64,000 bases of DNA, taken from an uncultured Eubacteriales bacterium (GTDB taxonomy: Bacteria > Bacillota > Clostridia > Christensenellales > Borkfalkiaceae). Of this stretch, positions 44,592-52,316 are shown in pieces. The notes beneath the pieces are model-generated. The model was not told the origin of the DNA. It saw only the letters and a program-made list of their open reading frames with translations, and made no database searches. The position numbers and the translations under genes were made by a program. The stretch lies in contig CATZMZ010000002.1 in assembly GCA_958421945.1 (NCBI GenBank), positions 124,001-188,000 on the forward strand, read 5' to 3'. Every line of letters begins with the position of its first letter. The stretch's first letter is position 1.

Positions 44592-46173
44592 CGAAGGGAT
44601 TACGGGAACGCAAGCGAAAAAGCGACCTGCATTTTTAAGGATGATACAAGACGCTAAACAAAAGAAGTTTGATTTAATCGTAACGAGAGAAGTATGTCGT
44701 TTTGCAAGAAACACGGTTGATACGCTCGTAGTTACGAGAGAATTAAAAGAGTACGGCATTGAAGTCTATTTCGTAGAAGACAACATTTGGACGATGGACG
44801 GAGACGGCGAACTTAGGCTTACGATTATGGCAACGCTTGCGCAAGAAGAAAGTCGAAAAATTTCAGAGCGTGTGCGCGCGGGGCAAAAAATCAGTAGAGA
44901 CAAGGGCGTTTTGTATGGAAGTGGTAATATTCTTGGTTATGATAGGGACAAGGCAAAAGGAACTTACGTAATCAATGAAGAACAAGCCGAAACGGTGCGT
45001 ATGATTTACGATATGTATTCGGCAGGTAAAGGGATATCTCAAATTCGTGATGAGATGATACGACGTAAAAGAAAAGATAGTTCGGGGTTAGTTAGATGGG
45101 AGAACGCGAAAGTATCACGAGTACTACATAACTCAACCTATAAAGGCTATCCTGCCTACTTAAAATCACGAAGAAATAATTTCCTTGACCAAAAAATTAT
45201 TTTAAACCGTGACGAAGATACCTATCTTTACGTAAAAGGCGATTTTGAGCCGATTATATCCGAAGAGCAATGGGATAGATGCAAGCAGATAAGAGAGCAA
45301 CGTACAAGGTATAGTAAATTCCGTACGGAAAACGGGGAAGTTCTTCACAAAACGGGCATTCACGAAAGTAGCGACGTTTGGACGAAGAAATTAAAATGTA
45401 GATGCGGTTATAAAATGCGCAAAAACAAATGGCGCAAGAATAAAAACGGCGAAGTCATCTATGGATATAAATGCTATAACCAACTTAACTATGGTTCTAA
45501 GGATGTTAGAATGGAAGCAGGGATTGACGATTCAAAAAGTTGTAATCTTAGAGAAATATGCGATTGGAAACTTGAAATGATGGCAAGACGCATTTTTTCG
45601 GGTTTATGGGGAAACAAGAAAGATATTCTGAACAAAGTGTCGTCGTTATATCAGGTAGGCATGTTTATGGAATATCGCGAAGCCGAAACGGTGAAAGACC
45701 GGGTAACGGAACAACTTGTCAAGTTAGATGAAAAACTGAAAAAACTTACCCGTATGCGGCTGGAGGACGAAATAACGCGGGAATCGTATTTCGAGTTCAA
45801 AAGCGAGATAGAGAAAGAAAAACTCGATTTGCTGAGCAAACGGCGGGTGCTGGATGCGGGAATGGTGCCGAACGGAAATCCGGAAGATCCAGCGAAAAAG
45901 GTGGAAGATTTTTTGCTGGCGAAAATGGATTTTACCGACCATCGTATCGACAGAGACGTAATCGGTCAGTTCGTCGGCACGATTGTTCCTGTTACGGAAA
46001 CGTGTTTCAACTGGTATATGAATTTCGACCTTGCAGACAAACCCGACGATATGAAAAGACTCGTGTGGGAGTTTACGATAGATTATAAAGAAGCGAAATC
46101 TTACCGGAAAGAGCGAGACGGAATGCTCAGGCAAAATCAATGGCACGACCTGACGGTAAGAGTGTTTATGTAA
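44590..46173 (+). pseudogene. 3' part of the outer element's serine recombinase
   Basis: From GA at 44590 the frame reads DEGITGTQAKKRPAFLRM, then LIVTREVCRFARNTVDTL, MATLAQEESRKISERV and the recombinase domain (GNILGYDR, VSRVLHNSTYKGYPAYLKS). A zinc ribbon (KCRCGYKM) and a coiled-coil end follow. It lacks the catalytic serine, which lies in the fragment at 17247. An ATG at 44641 gives a 510-codon ORF, but without the serine it cannot recombine DNA. Joined, the gene would encode about 590 residues. Confidence 0.88.
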
Positions 46174-46190
46174 CTTTACCGACAGACAGA

Positions 46191-46230
46191 AAAACGCCGT
46201 CCTTTGCTTTTGCGGAGGACGGCGTTTTTT
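46191..46230 (+). terminator. Strong terminator after outer recombinase
   Basis: AAAACGCCGTCCT pairs fully with AGGACGGCGTTTT around a 12-nt loop, followed by TT. Confidence 0.88.
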
Positions 46231-46264
46231 AATGCTTTCAGACTAATAAAAAAATTTCGGGTTT

Positions 46265-46349
46265 GATATCCCGATTTTATTCCCTTTTAGAAGAAACGAA
46301 TATCGGATTTTATTCCTTTTTGCAACAAATAAATATCCGATTTTATTCC
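46265..46349. repeat. Three direct repeats with 33-bp period
   Basis: Copies at 46265-46284, 46298-46316 and 46331-46349 share ATATC, one or two variable bases, then GATTTTATTCC. Their starts are 33 bp apart (three helical turns). The stretch 46231-46571 is otherwise without genes. The repeats could be binding sites near the outer element's right end. Confidence 0.65.
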
Positions 46350-46571
46350 TTCTATATACGTAGAGGAACTCTTTTTTGAATAATCAAGATTAGTCTAATC
46401 TTGATTTGACAAAATTATTACAACAAGACAATAAGAGATTGACAATAGATCTGAAGAACCAAAACGAATGGGATTATCAGAAAATAATCCGTCATCTACC
46501 AATTATTTTTATTAGATTTGCATAAAAAATGCAGAAACGGCAAAAATATTTGCGTAATGAGGCGGTTTTGG

Positions 46572-46600
46572 TTGACTTTTTGGAGTTTAAAAAATATAAT
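46572..46600 (+). promoter_or_regulatory. Promoter of the rloA-rloB pair
   Basis: TTGACT (46572-46577), a 17-bp spacer and TATAAT (46595-46600), 20 bp before the start codon. Confidence 0.75.
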
Positions 46601-46619
46601 ATAATCAAGAGGTATCGTT

Positions 46620-47891
46620 ATGATCATTGATTTTAAATTTAAGAACTATATGTCGTTTGCCGACGAATGTGATTTTACAATGCTTGCAAACAAAGATAAA
46701 TCGCATGAGGAAAATCTGATAGTTGAGAAAAAAGACAGGATTTCGAAAACAAGAATGATTTACGGGGCAAATGCTTCGGGTAAATCGTCCTTTATCAATG
46801 CGATGCTTTTTGTCGTTTCGTTTATTGCCAACTCAAACGCTTTACTCGAAAAAAGACCTATACCTGTAAGTCCGTTTAAGTTTTGCGACGACTGTTTTAA
46901 TAAGCCGTCGGAATTTTCCGTTACATTTATTAAGGATGGATTAAAGTACGCTTATCGTTTTAGTTGTACGAGAGAAAAGGTAATCGATGAACGCTTGGAT
47001 ATTTATTATTCGGCGAAGCCTACAATGATTTTCAACAGAACGAATACAAATAATTACGACTTTAATAAAGATGGAAAGCTTTTGAATGTATTGAAAGACA
47101 GAAATCTGGAAAACAAGTTGTTTTTGGTTACCTCGGCATCGTGGAATTATGAAAAAACTAAACCGGCAGTGGATTATTTTCTGAATACCATAATGGTCGC
47201 ATTGGATATAGAGCCGCTTTGGAAAGCAAATCTGGATAGAATTTATGCCAATAATGAAGTCAATGAATATAAAGCATTTTGTTTGAAAATGTTGAATAGT
47301 GCGGATATAAGTATAAGCGATTTCAGCGTGGATTCAAAAAAGATTAAAGATGTCGGTAAAAACATAGACACTATCAAGGAATTTCTTCGTATAGCAACCA
47401 AAGGGAATGAAGAAGCGATAGCGCATCTTGAAAATTCAAACGTATACGATTTTATGACGTATCATGACGTTATGAGTGATAAGGGGGCCAGAAGATATGC
47501 TTTGAATATAAACGAAGAATCTGTCGGCACAACAAAGATGTTTATGTATTCTCCGTTACTGTACTATGTGTTTAAAGAAGGTAAAGTTTTATTTGTGGAT
47601 GAACTTGATAAAAGTTTTCATCCGTTGATGGTAGAATATCTTGTAAAGATGTTTCTGGACAAAAACATCAATACGAATAATGCTCAGCTTATTGCAAATA
47701 CGCATGACACGAATCTGCTTGACTTAAATATTTTCAGGAGAGACGATATCTGGTTTACGGAAAGGGATTATGAAAGCGGTAAAACGGAAATGTATCCGTT
47801 ATCCGATTTTTCGCCGAGAACATCCGAAAACATTGAAAAGGCGTATCTTCTGGGAAGATTCGGTGCTATTCCTTTCATTAAGGGGGTATAG
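46620..47891 (+). CDS. rloA: RloA-like AAA15 ATPase (AbiL-like defence pair)
   Basis: The 423-aa ATPase of the AAA15/OLD-like group starts IIDFKFKNYMSFAD. Walker A is GANASGKSSFINAM (about residue 56). A signature region (VGTTKMF) and Walker B with the following switch (VLFVDELDKSFHP, then LIANTHDTNLLD) come late. With RloB directly downstream it matches RloA-RloB pairs, related to the AbiLi/AbiLii abortive-infection system. The ATPase is thought to sense infection and control the partner. It has its own promoter and ends with TAG 2 bp before rloB. Confidence 0.8.
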   Translation: MIIDFKFKNYMSFADECDFTMLANKDKSHEENLIVEKKDRISKTRMIYGANASGKSSFINAMLFVVSFIANSNALLEKRPIPVSPFKFCDDCFNKPSEFSVTFIKDGLKYAYRFSCTREKVIDERLDIYYSAKPTMIFNRTNTNNYDFNKDGKLLNVLKDRNLENKLFLVTSASWNYEKTKPAVDYFLNTIMVALDIEPLWKANLDRIYANNEVNEYKAFCLKMLNSADISISDFSVDSKKIKDVGKNIDTIKEFLRIATKGNEEAIAHLENSNVYDFMTYHDVMSDKGARRYALNINEESVGTTKMFMYSPLLYYVFKEGKVLFVDELDKSFHPLMVEYLVKMFLDKNINTNNAQLIANTHDTNLLDLNIFRRDDIWFTERDYESGKTEMYPLSDFSPRTSENIEKAYLLGRFGAIPFIKGV

Positions 47892-47892
47892 T

Positions 47893-48501
47893 ATGACTCA
47901 GCGCGCGAAATATAAGAGAGACCGAAAACCTCTTATTTTTATTGTTTGTGAAGGGCGTAATAAGACTGAAAGAACGTATTTCGGGCATTTCAATACCAGA
48001 AAAGCACCTTTCAATTTACATATAGTGAACAGTGAGGCTACAGATATAGCCAGCATGGCGAAAAAAGCCGCAGATATATTTATCGATAATCAACTGGCTC
48101 TTGAATTGGGAGATAAGGTGTATTGCCTGGTAGATTTAGATTTGGAACAATGTAAATATGAGAAATACGCCAAAGCCAAAAAGAAATATAAAAACATAGA
48201 AATTATTCCGTCTAATCCATGCTTTGAAATCTGGCTTTTATATTATTTTACAGAAGCGCCCAAAGTGGTTCATTCATCTCAACGCGTTAAAGAAGAAATG
48301 GTAAAGAAATTACCGGGGTATACGGAAAGTATGGATGTTGTGGATGTTGCAAATCTGTATGACAAACATTGGATTGCAATCAAAAATTCGGAAACAAAAA
48401 ATAGCAGGTATGCCGAGGAACCTAATTTACTTTCAAAAAATCCGTATACAGAGGTGGTGACCGTTGTCAAGGAATTGTTAAAGAGGCTGAAGGAATCGTA
48501 A
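47893..48501 (+). CDS. rloB: RloB-like TOPRIM protein (AbiL-like partner)
   Basis: The 202-aa protein begins with basic residues, then IFIVCEGRNKTERTYFGHF, the Glu-bearing TOPRIM strand of RloB/AbiLii. YCLVDLDLEQ is the acidic D-x-D strand. IEIIPSNPCFEIWLLYYF is a family hallmark. TOPRIM partners of such ATPases act as nucleases, for example on tRNA in the related PARIS system; the target here is unknown. The start at 47893 is close to the rloA stop. Confidence 0.8.
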   Translation: MTQRAKYKRDRKPLIFIVCEGRNKTERTYFGHFNTRKAPFNLHIVNSEATDIASMAKKAADIFIDNQLALELGDKVYCLVDLDLEQCKYEKYAKAKKKYKNIEIIPSNPCFEIWLLYYFTEAPKVVHSSQRVKEEMVKKLPGYTESMDVVDVANLYDKHWIAIKNSETKNSRYAEEPNLLSKNPYTEVVTVVKELLKRLKES

Positions 48502-48705
48502 AAAGCCGCATTTAATTGTTCTTTATTTTAGTTTTATTATTAGCGGTTATTGGCGAAAAATTCAGAAAAAATACGGAAAAACGGCGCAGGAAAAACGCAG
48601 AAAAAATATTGCATACAGTCGGGCGATAATATATATCCCGAAGACGGGCGATTTTCGATTGCAGACAGTAATGTTACCTATCGGTTGCAAATAAAAGCTT
48701 TTGCA

Positions 48706-48735
48706 CAGGCTAATATCCGTAATCCTAGGGGCTAA
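48706..48735 (+). repeat. Second copy of the ppdK 3' end
   Basis: Compared with 3992-4021, 26 of 30 bases match by eye. The copy still encodes QANIRNPRG and a stop in the same phase, inside a meaningless ORF (48550-48735). It may be an attachment-site repeat or a pseudogene scrap. Confidence 0.65.
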
Positions 48736-48779
48736 ATTTTGGATTAAAATTTAGTAAAAACACCATATCTTGTGTTTAT

Positions 48780-48813
48780 GAGCCTGCATCGAGAAGATGC
48801 AGGCTCAATTTTT
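48780..48813 (+). terminator. Terminator after the ppdK-tail copy
   Basis: GAGCCTGCATC pairs perfectly with GATGCAGGCTC around GAGAA, followed by AATTTTT. Confidence 0.85.
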
Positions 48814-48954
48814 ACGTTTTTTAGGCAAAAAATAAGCCGAAAAATGGTCAAAAAAAGTTTTATTCCACTTAAGTTGAACATTTTACTTTTGTTTTTTGTG
48901 TGGTACAATATACATAAATAAGATTTCAAGCAAAAAAGGGTAGAAAAAGGCAAA

Positions 48955-49491
48955 ATGACCAATTATAGAGCTATTTTACAGTATCAATATTCGGGAAACA
49001 CGACGACGCAAATCGCTAAGCTTTGCGAATGTTCGCGTACAACCGTTTTGAAAACGATCAAAAGAGCGAAAGAATGTGCTATTGATGAGCCTGCCTTTGA
49101 ATTACTGTCGGATATTCAGTTGCTTGAAAAGCTTTATCCCAAGCGCGTGCATAGAAACGGCTACGAAGAGCCCGATTTCATTGCGCTCGAAAAGGATAAA
49201 AAGAAGAGAGGGCTTACGGTTTTCGTAATGTGGCGTAGATATTATAAAAGAACGTTAGCCGCAGGCAAAAAACCTTACGGAAAATCGCAATTTTTCAAGT
49301 TGTTTAAGCGGTACGACACGGGTTCTTATCGATTTGAGTTTCAATATACGGAAACGATGAAAAAAGTGAGCGCGTTAATTTCCGATTACGTTTGTATTCC
49401 CTCGAGGCTTGGCGAGGGCGTTAAGCGTGCAGCGAAAGAGAAATTCCATTTATGGTGCAAAAAAATGCGCTTAGACCCGCAGAAGATATAG
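48955..49491 (+). CDS. Second standalone IstA-like HTH protein
   Basis: This 178-aa protein is a diverged paralogue of the one at 4233. HTH TTQIAKLCECSRTTVLKTIKR comes first, then LLEKLYPKRVH and YEEPDFIALEKDKKKRGLTV. FVMWRRYYKRTL and YGKSQFFKLFKRY are IS21 IstA features. No catalytic core follows. It lies 220 bp after the ppdK-tail copy, almost the same spacing as its paralogue has from the true ppdK end (212 bp). Function unknown. Confidence 0.6.
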   Translation: MTNYRAILQYQYSGNTTTQIAKLCECSRTTVLKTIKRAKECAIDEPAFELLSDIQLLEKLYPKRVHRNGYEEPDFIALEKDKKKRGLTVFVMWRRYYKRTLAAGKKPYGKSQFFKLFKRYDTGSYRFEFQYTETMKKVSALISDYVCIPSRLGEGVKRAAKEKFHLWCKKMRLDPQKI

Positions 49492-49588
49492 CGAGAGAAT
49501 AACTGATAAGAATCAAAGTAGGATTTGATGGATAAATAAGAATTTAGTAGTTTATAAAAAATAGTAATTTGAAAGCGAGTTGAAATAG

Positions 49589-50596
49589 ATGTATCATCCA
49601 AGATTAAAAGGTAAGCACTATGATATGGGAAAACATTATGGTGATTTATTGTATAAAACAGGTGAAGATTTATCATCAGTAATTAAATTATCTGATAAAC
49701 AAAAATCCTTTGGGCAAAAATGTTTACCTATATATGAAAAATATATGAGTGAAATAATGATGGAAGTACGAGGATTAGCTGAAGGCTTACATCAAAAATA
49801 TGAGGATTTAGCTTGTTGGTTATTTAATATATATTGTAATGAAGAAGAACATGGCTGTACAGTTTTTGCAGTTAAAAGTAAAGATAAAGTATATTTAGCA
49901 AGAAATATGGATATGTTTCCAGAATATAAAAAAACAAGTGAAAGTGTTTTATATAGAGTGGAAGGGGAAAACACATTTCTAGCACATTCAACTGCAATGA
50001 TTTTATTAGAAGATGGAATAAATGAACATGGATTAAGTATTGCTTTAACATTTCTTCTATCAAAGAAGATAAAACCGGGTATTAATGGAGGCTTTATTGT
50101 AAGAAAAGTATTAGAAGAATGTAAAACAACAGATGAAGCAATAGAGTTAATTAAAACAATTCCTATTTCATCATCTCATAATCTAGTAATTGCAGATAAA
50201 AATGGAAAAATGGCAGTTGTTGAGTGTACAAGCGAAGACATAAATGTTAGATATAGCGATGATTATGTAATAGCTACAAATCATTTTATATCAAATAATA
50301 TGATTAAATATAATAATAAAGAAGATAATTGGTATTATACAAATGACAGATATAATACAATAGATAATTATTTGAAAAATAATGCTACTATTGATTTTAA
50401 TAAATGCAAGGAACTTATTTCAGGGAAATATGGATTTATATGTCAATTTGAAAAGAAACTTCATTTTGATACAATATGGTCTGCTGTATATGATTTGAAT
50501 ACGTTATATAATGAAATCTGTGAAGGTAATCCTAATAAATCTAAATATAAATTTGATAATAGATTAGAATGGGGATTAAAACAAAATAATAAATAG
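49589..50596 (+). CDS. C45-type acyltransferase/peptidase (AAT-like, Ntn hydrolase)
   Basis: The 335-aa protein resembles the acyl-CoA:6-aminopenicillanic-acid acyltransferase/C45 group. In it, Cys90 (EEHGCTVFAV) would become the N-terminal nucleophile after self-cleavage. Then come LARNMDMFPEY, NEHGLSIALTF and SSSHNLVIADKNGKMAVVE. Members hydrolyse amide bonds of small molecules or peptides. The gene is very AT-rich and unlike its neighbours, so recent transfer from another Firmicute is likely. The substrate is unknown. Confidence 0.78.
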   Translation: MYHPRLKGKHYDMGKHYGDLLYKTGEDLSSVIKLSDKQKSFGQKCLPIYEKYMSEIMMEVRGLAEGLHQKYEDLACWLFNIYCNEEEHGCTVFAVKSKDKVYLARNMDMFPEYKKTSESVLYRVEGENTFLAHSTAMILLEDGINEHGLSIALTFLLSKKIKPGINGGFIVRKVLEECKTTDEAIELIKTIPISSSHNLVIADKNGKMAVVECTSEDINVRYSDDYVIATNHFISNNMIKYNNKEDNWYYTNDRYNTIDNYLKNNATIDFNKCKELISGKYGFICQFEKKLHFDTIWSAVYDLNTLYNEICEGNPNKSKYKFDNRLEWGLKQNNK

Positions 50597-50638
50597 TAAT
50601 TTACAGAGTTGATGAAACACAAAGGGAGACGGAAAAAT

Positions 50639-50956
50639 ATGATTGAACAAATTTTTAAATTAACACAAGGAAATGAAAATACAGTTGAAAAGGTAATTGT
50701 TGATGAAAATATACACTATATGCATATGATCTTGAATAAGGGTGAATGTCTGCCAGAGCATTTTTCAAATGCAAAAAATGTGTATATTACAGTTGTTCGC
50801 GGAACATTATCAGCGACTTTGAATGAACAGGAAACACATGAATATCAGGCAGGAACAGTATTAAAAGTTCCATTCCATACAAAAATGAACTTAAAAAATG
50901 TTTCTGAAGAAACGCTGGAGTTTATTGTTGTTAAAGCACCGGCGCCAAACTGTTAA
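50639..50956 (+). CDS. Small cupin-domain protein
   Basis: The 105-aa protein shows the cupin pattern: NKGECLPEHFSNAKNVYITVVRG with a metal-site His, and YQAGTVLKVPFHTKMNLKNVS. ATG 50639 is preceded by GGGAGACGG; a start at 50609 is also open but lacks an SD. It lies in the AT-rich patch between an acylase and a TfoX-like gene. No role can be given. Confidence 0.72.
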   Translation: MIEQIFKLTQGNENTVEKVIVDENIHYMHMILNKGECLPEHFSNAKNVYITVVRGTLSATLNEQETHEYQAGTVLKVPFHTKMNLKNVSEETLEFIVVKAPAPNC

Positions 50957-50978
50957 ATTCCAATTTGACGAGGTAATT

Positions 50979-51284
50979 ATGGCAAGCAGTAAAGAATATT
51001 TAGAGTTTGTATTGGAACAATGTAGCAGTCTATCTGCTCGTGCTATGATGGGCGAATATGTGCTATATTACGGTGGTAAGGTTGTTGGTGGCATCTACGA
51101 TAACCGCTTACTTATAAAGCTTACGAAATCGGCAGTTGCATTGCTGCCAAACGCACCAAGAGAACTGCCATACAAAGGGGCAAAAGAGATGCTTCTTGTA
51201 GAAGATATAGAGGATAAAGAACTTTTGAAAAAACTGTTTGAAACTATGTACGAGGAACTCCCCGAACCGAAGAAAAAGAAATAA
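50979..51284 (+). CDS. TfoX N-terminal-domain protein
   Basis: The 101-aa protein matches the TfoX/Sxy N-terminal domain: YLEFVLEQCSSLSARAMMGEYVLY, GGIYDNRLLIKLT, ELPYKGAKEMLLVEDI. Proteobacterial TfoX regulates competence. Single-domain Firmicute versions have no known role. The start at 50979 follows GACGAGG. It is cotranscribed with the cupin gene (22-bp gap). Confidence 0.8.
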   Translation: MASSKEYLEFVLEQCSSLSARAMMGEYVLYYGGKVVGGIYDNRLLIKLTKSAVALLPNAPRELPYKGAKEMLLVEDIEDKELLKKLFETMYEELPEPKKKK

Positions 51285-51298
51285 ACAAATTACAATTT

Positions 51299-51517
51299 AT
51301 GAAGAAATATATTGCAAACATCATTACAGGGAGTAGAGTTGCGTTTAGTTTGCTACTTCTATTCATTTCTCTATCATCGGTATGGTTTTACATACTCTAT
51401 CTTTTTTGCGGACTTTCCGATATGATTGACGGAGCGATAGCGAGAAAAACGGGAACGGTTAGAAAATTTGGAGCAAAACTTGATACGATTGCTGACTTTA
51501 TTTTTATGACAGTATAG
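51299..51517 (+). pseudogene. Truncated CDP-alcohol phosphatidyltransferase
   Basis: The 72 codons encode the start of a CDP-alcohol phosphatidyltransferase. A membrane segment and the catalytic motif D-G-x2-A-R-x8-G-x3-D-x3-D are present (DGAIARKTGTVRKFG, then KLDTIAD). Full proteins are about 180 aa with several more helices. The frame stops at 51517, immediately before an IstA-like remnant, so the 3' part is lost, probably through a rearrangement at that point. Confidence 0.75.
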
Positions 51518-51521
51518 AATA

Positions 51522-51929
51522 GTGGATATAGAAATTTCAATAGACGAATTATCGAAATTAGATAACGAAGAATTGAAGAATATTATCTTTCCAGAATATA
51601 TGAAGAAAGGAGAAGGTTTTCTGATTCCTGACTTTAAGTGGAAAGAATTTCAAATGCGAAAACATCAATCTTCACTTTGGCTGTGTTGGCGAAGATATTG
51701 TAAGCGATCGGCAAAGTAAGGTCTTAAAGCGTATAGTTGGACAAGTGTTGTTTTCTTCTATGGTCAATTTCGTAAGCCGTGTTCTGATGAAGATGATCCG
51801 AAAGACAAAGTGAGAAACAAGTTGAAACACTACAATTTGATGTTGTCGTATTGCAATCCAAACGGCGAGCAATTTCAAAAGTTAAAGAAAGAGTGGCTTA
51901 AATCACTACACCTTGACGAAAGCAAATAA
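51522..51929 (+). pseudogene. Third IstA-like gene remnant (no HTH, in-frame TAA)
   Basis: The frame aligns with the 4233 protein from its middle onward: LDNEELKNIIFPEYMKKGEG, then FLIPDFKWKEFQMRKHQSS and LCWRRYCKRSAK. A TAA at 51717-51719 replaces the Gln codon of the paralogue. After it come GLKAYSW and KDKVRNKLKHYNLMLSYC, ending KSLHLDESK. The HTH part is gone, replaced by the CDP-alcohol transferase fragment. Confidence 0.75.
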
Positions 51930-52316
51930 AAAATCTTAAAATCATTTGATACTCGTCCGTGGGAAACGCGTTTGAAACGGTATTCTCAATAATTAACTTT
52001 TTCTCGCAAATGATTTACAAGTTTATTATATCATACAAATACGGCGATTTCAACAGATTTCACGCGGTTCACGTGTTTTTCGGCAAAATGCCGTAAATCT
52101 AACAAAGGCGGGACGGGAAAAGCGTTTTTAAGTTGACAGCCGATAAGAAAAGTTATATAATAAATTAATATGTCGTGCGTATTTCGTCGGGATTTAACAA
52201 AACTTGCTGCGAAAAACCAAAGCCGAGCTTACGGGTTACGTCAAGGCGGTTACCGCGGATTGCCGCGCGGCTGAAAAGTCAATATTATTTACCGAACGCA
52301 AAAGGATAGGTCGAAA
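51930..52316. other. Gap between accessory region and nahK
   Basis: No gene is visible. The only clear signal is the promoter at 52133-52161 and a ~150-nt leader before nahK with a GC-rich repeat (CCGCG...CCGCG). The transition back to core-like base composition occurs here. Confidence 0.5.
52133..52161 (+). promoter_or_regulatory. Consensus promoter of nahK-like gene
   Basis: TTGACA (52133-52138), a 17-bp spacer and TATAAT (52156-52161), giving a leader of about 150 nt. Confidence 0.8.

Larger units (their letters stand above)
10828..46230. mobile_element. Outer integrative mobilizable element (interrupted; limits uncertain)
   Basis: The genes from the sigma-like regulator (10828) to the 5' half of a serine recombinase (17247-17436), with the 3' half of that recombinase (44590-46173), form one Tn4451-like mobilizable element. 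The inner 27-kb element splits it. In this class the recombinase gene usually lies at one end, so the right end should be soon after 46173. I could not identify its att sites. Hachiman and DUF2075 upstream may or may not be part of it. Confidence 0.5.
4022..48735. mobile_element. Putative genomic island downstream of ppdK
   Basis: From the ppdK stop to 48735 the gene content is accessory: defence genes, two relaxase modules, serine recombinases and a glycan cargo locus. A 30-bp near copy of the ppdK 3' end (26 of 30 matches by eye) lies at 48706-48735 in the same orientation, as left by integration into a gene's 3' end. No tyrosine integrase was seen, so the event that made the repeat is unknown. 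Both ends are followed by a hairpin terminator and an IstA-like HTH gene. The boundaries are inference. Confidence 0.45.

Noticed and set aside
44584..44598. Duplicated YxDEG codons at both ends taken as a 15-bp target duplication
   Set aside because: The two stretches differ at several bases. The exact GA-centred symmetry of the ends explains the similarity better, with the right copy up to GA being element DNA.
46265..46349. CRISPR array
   Set aside because: Only three imperfect short repeats with 13-14-bp intervals, A/T-rich, and no cas genes anywhere in the window.
48550..48735. 61-codon ORF ending in the ppdK-tail copy
   Set aside because: Only its last ten codons resemble anything, and that is explained by the repeat of the ppdK end.
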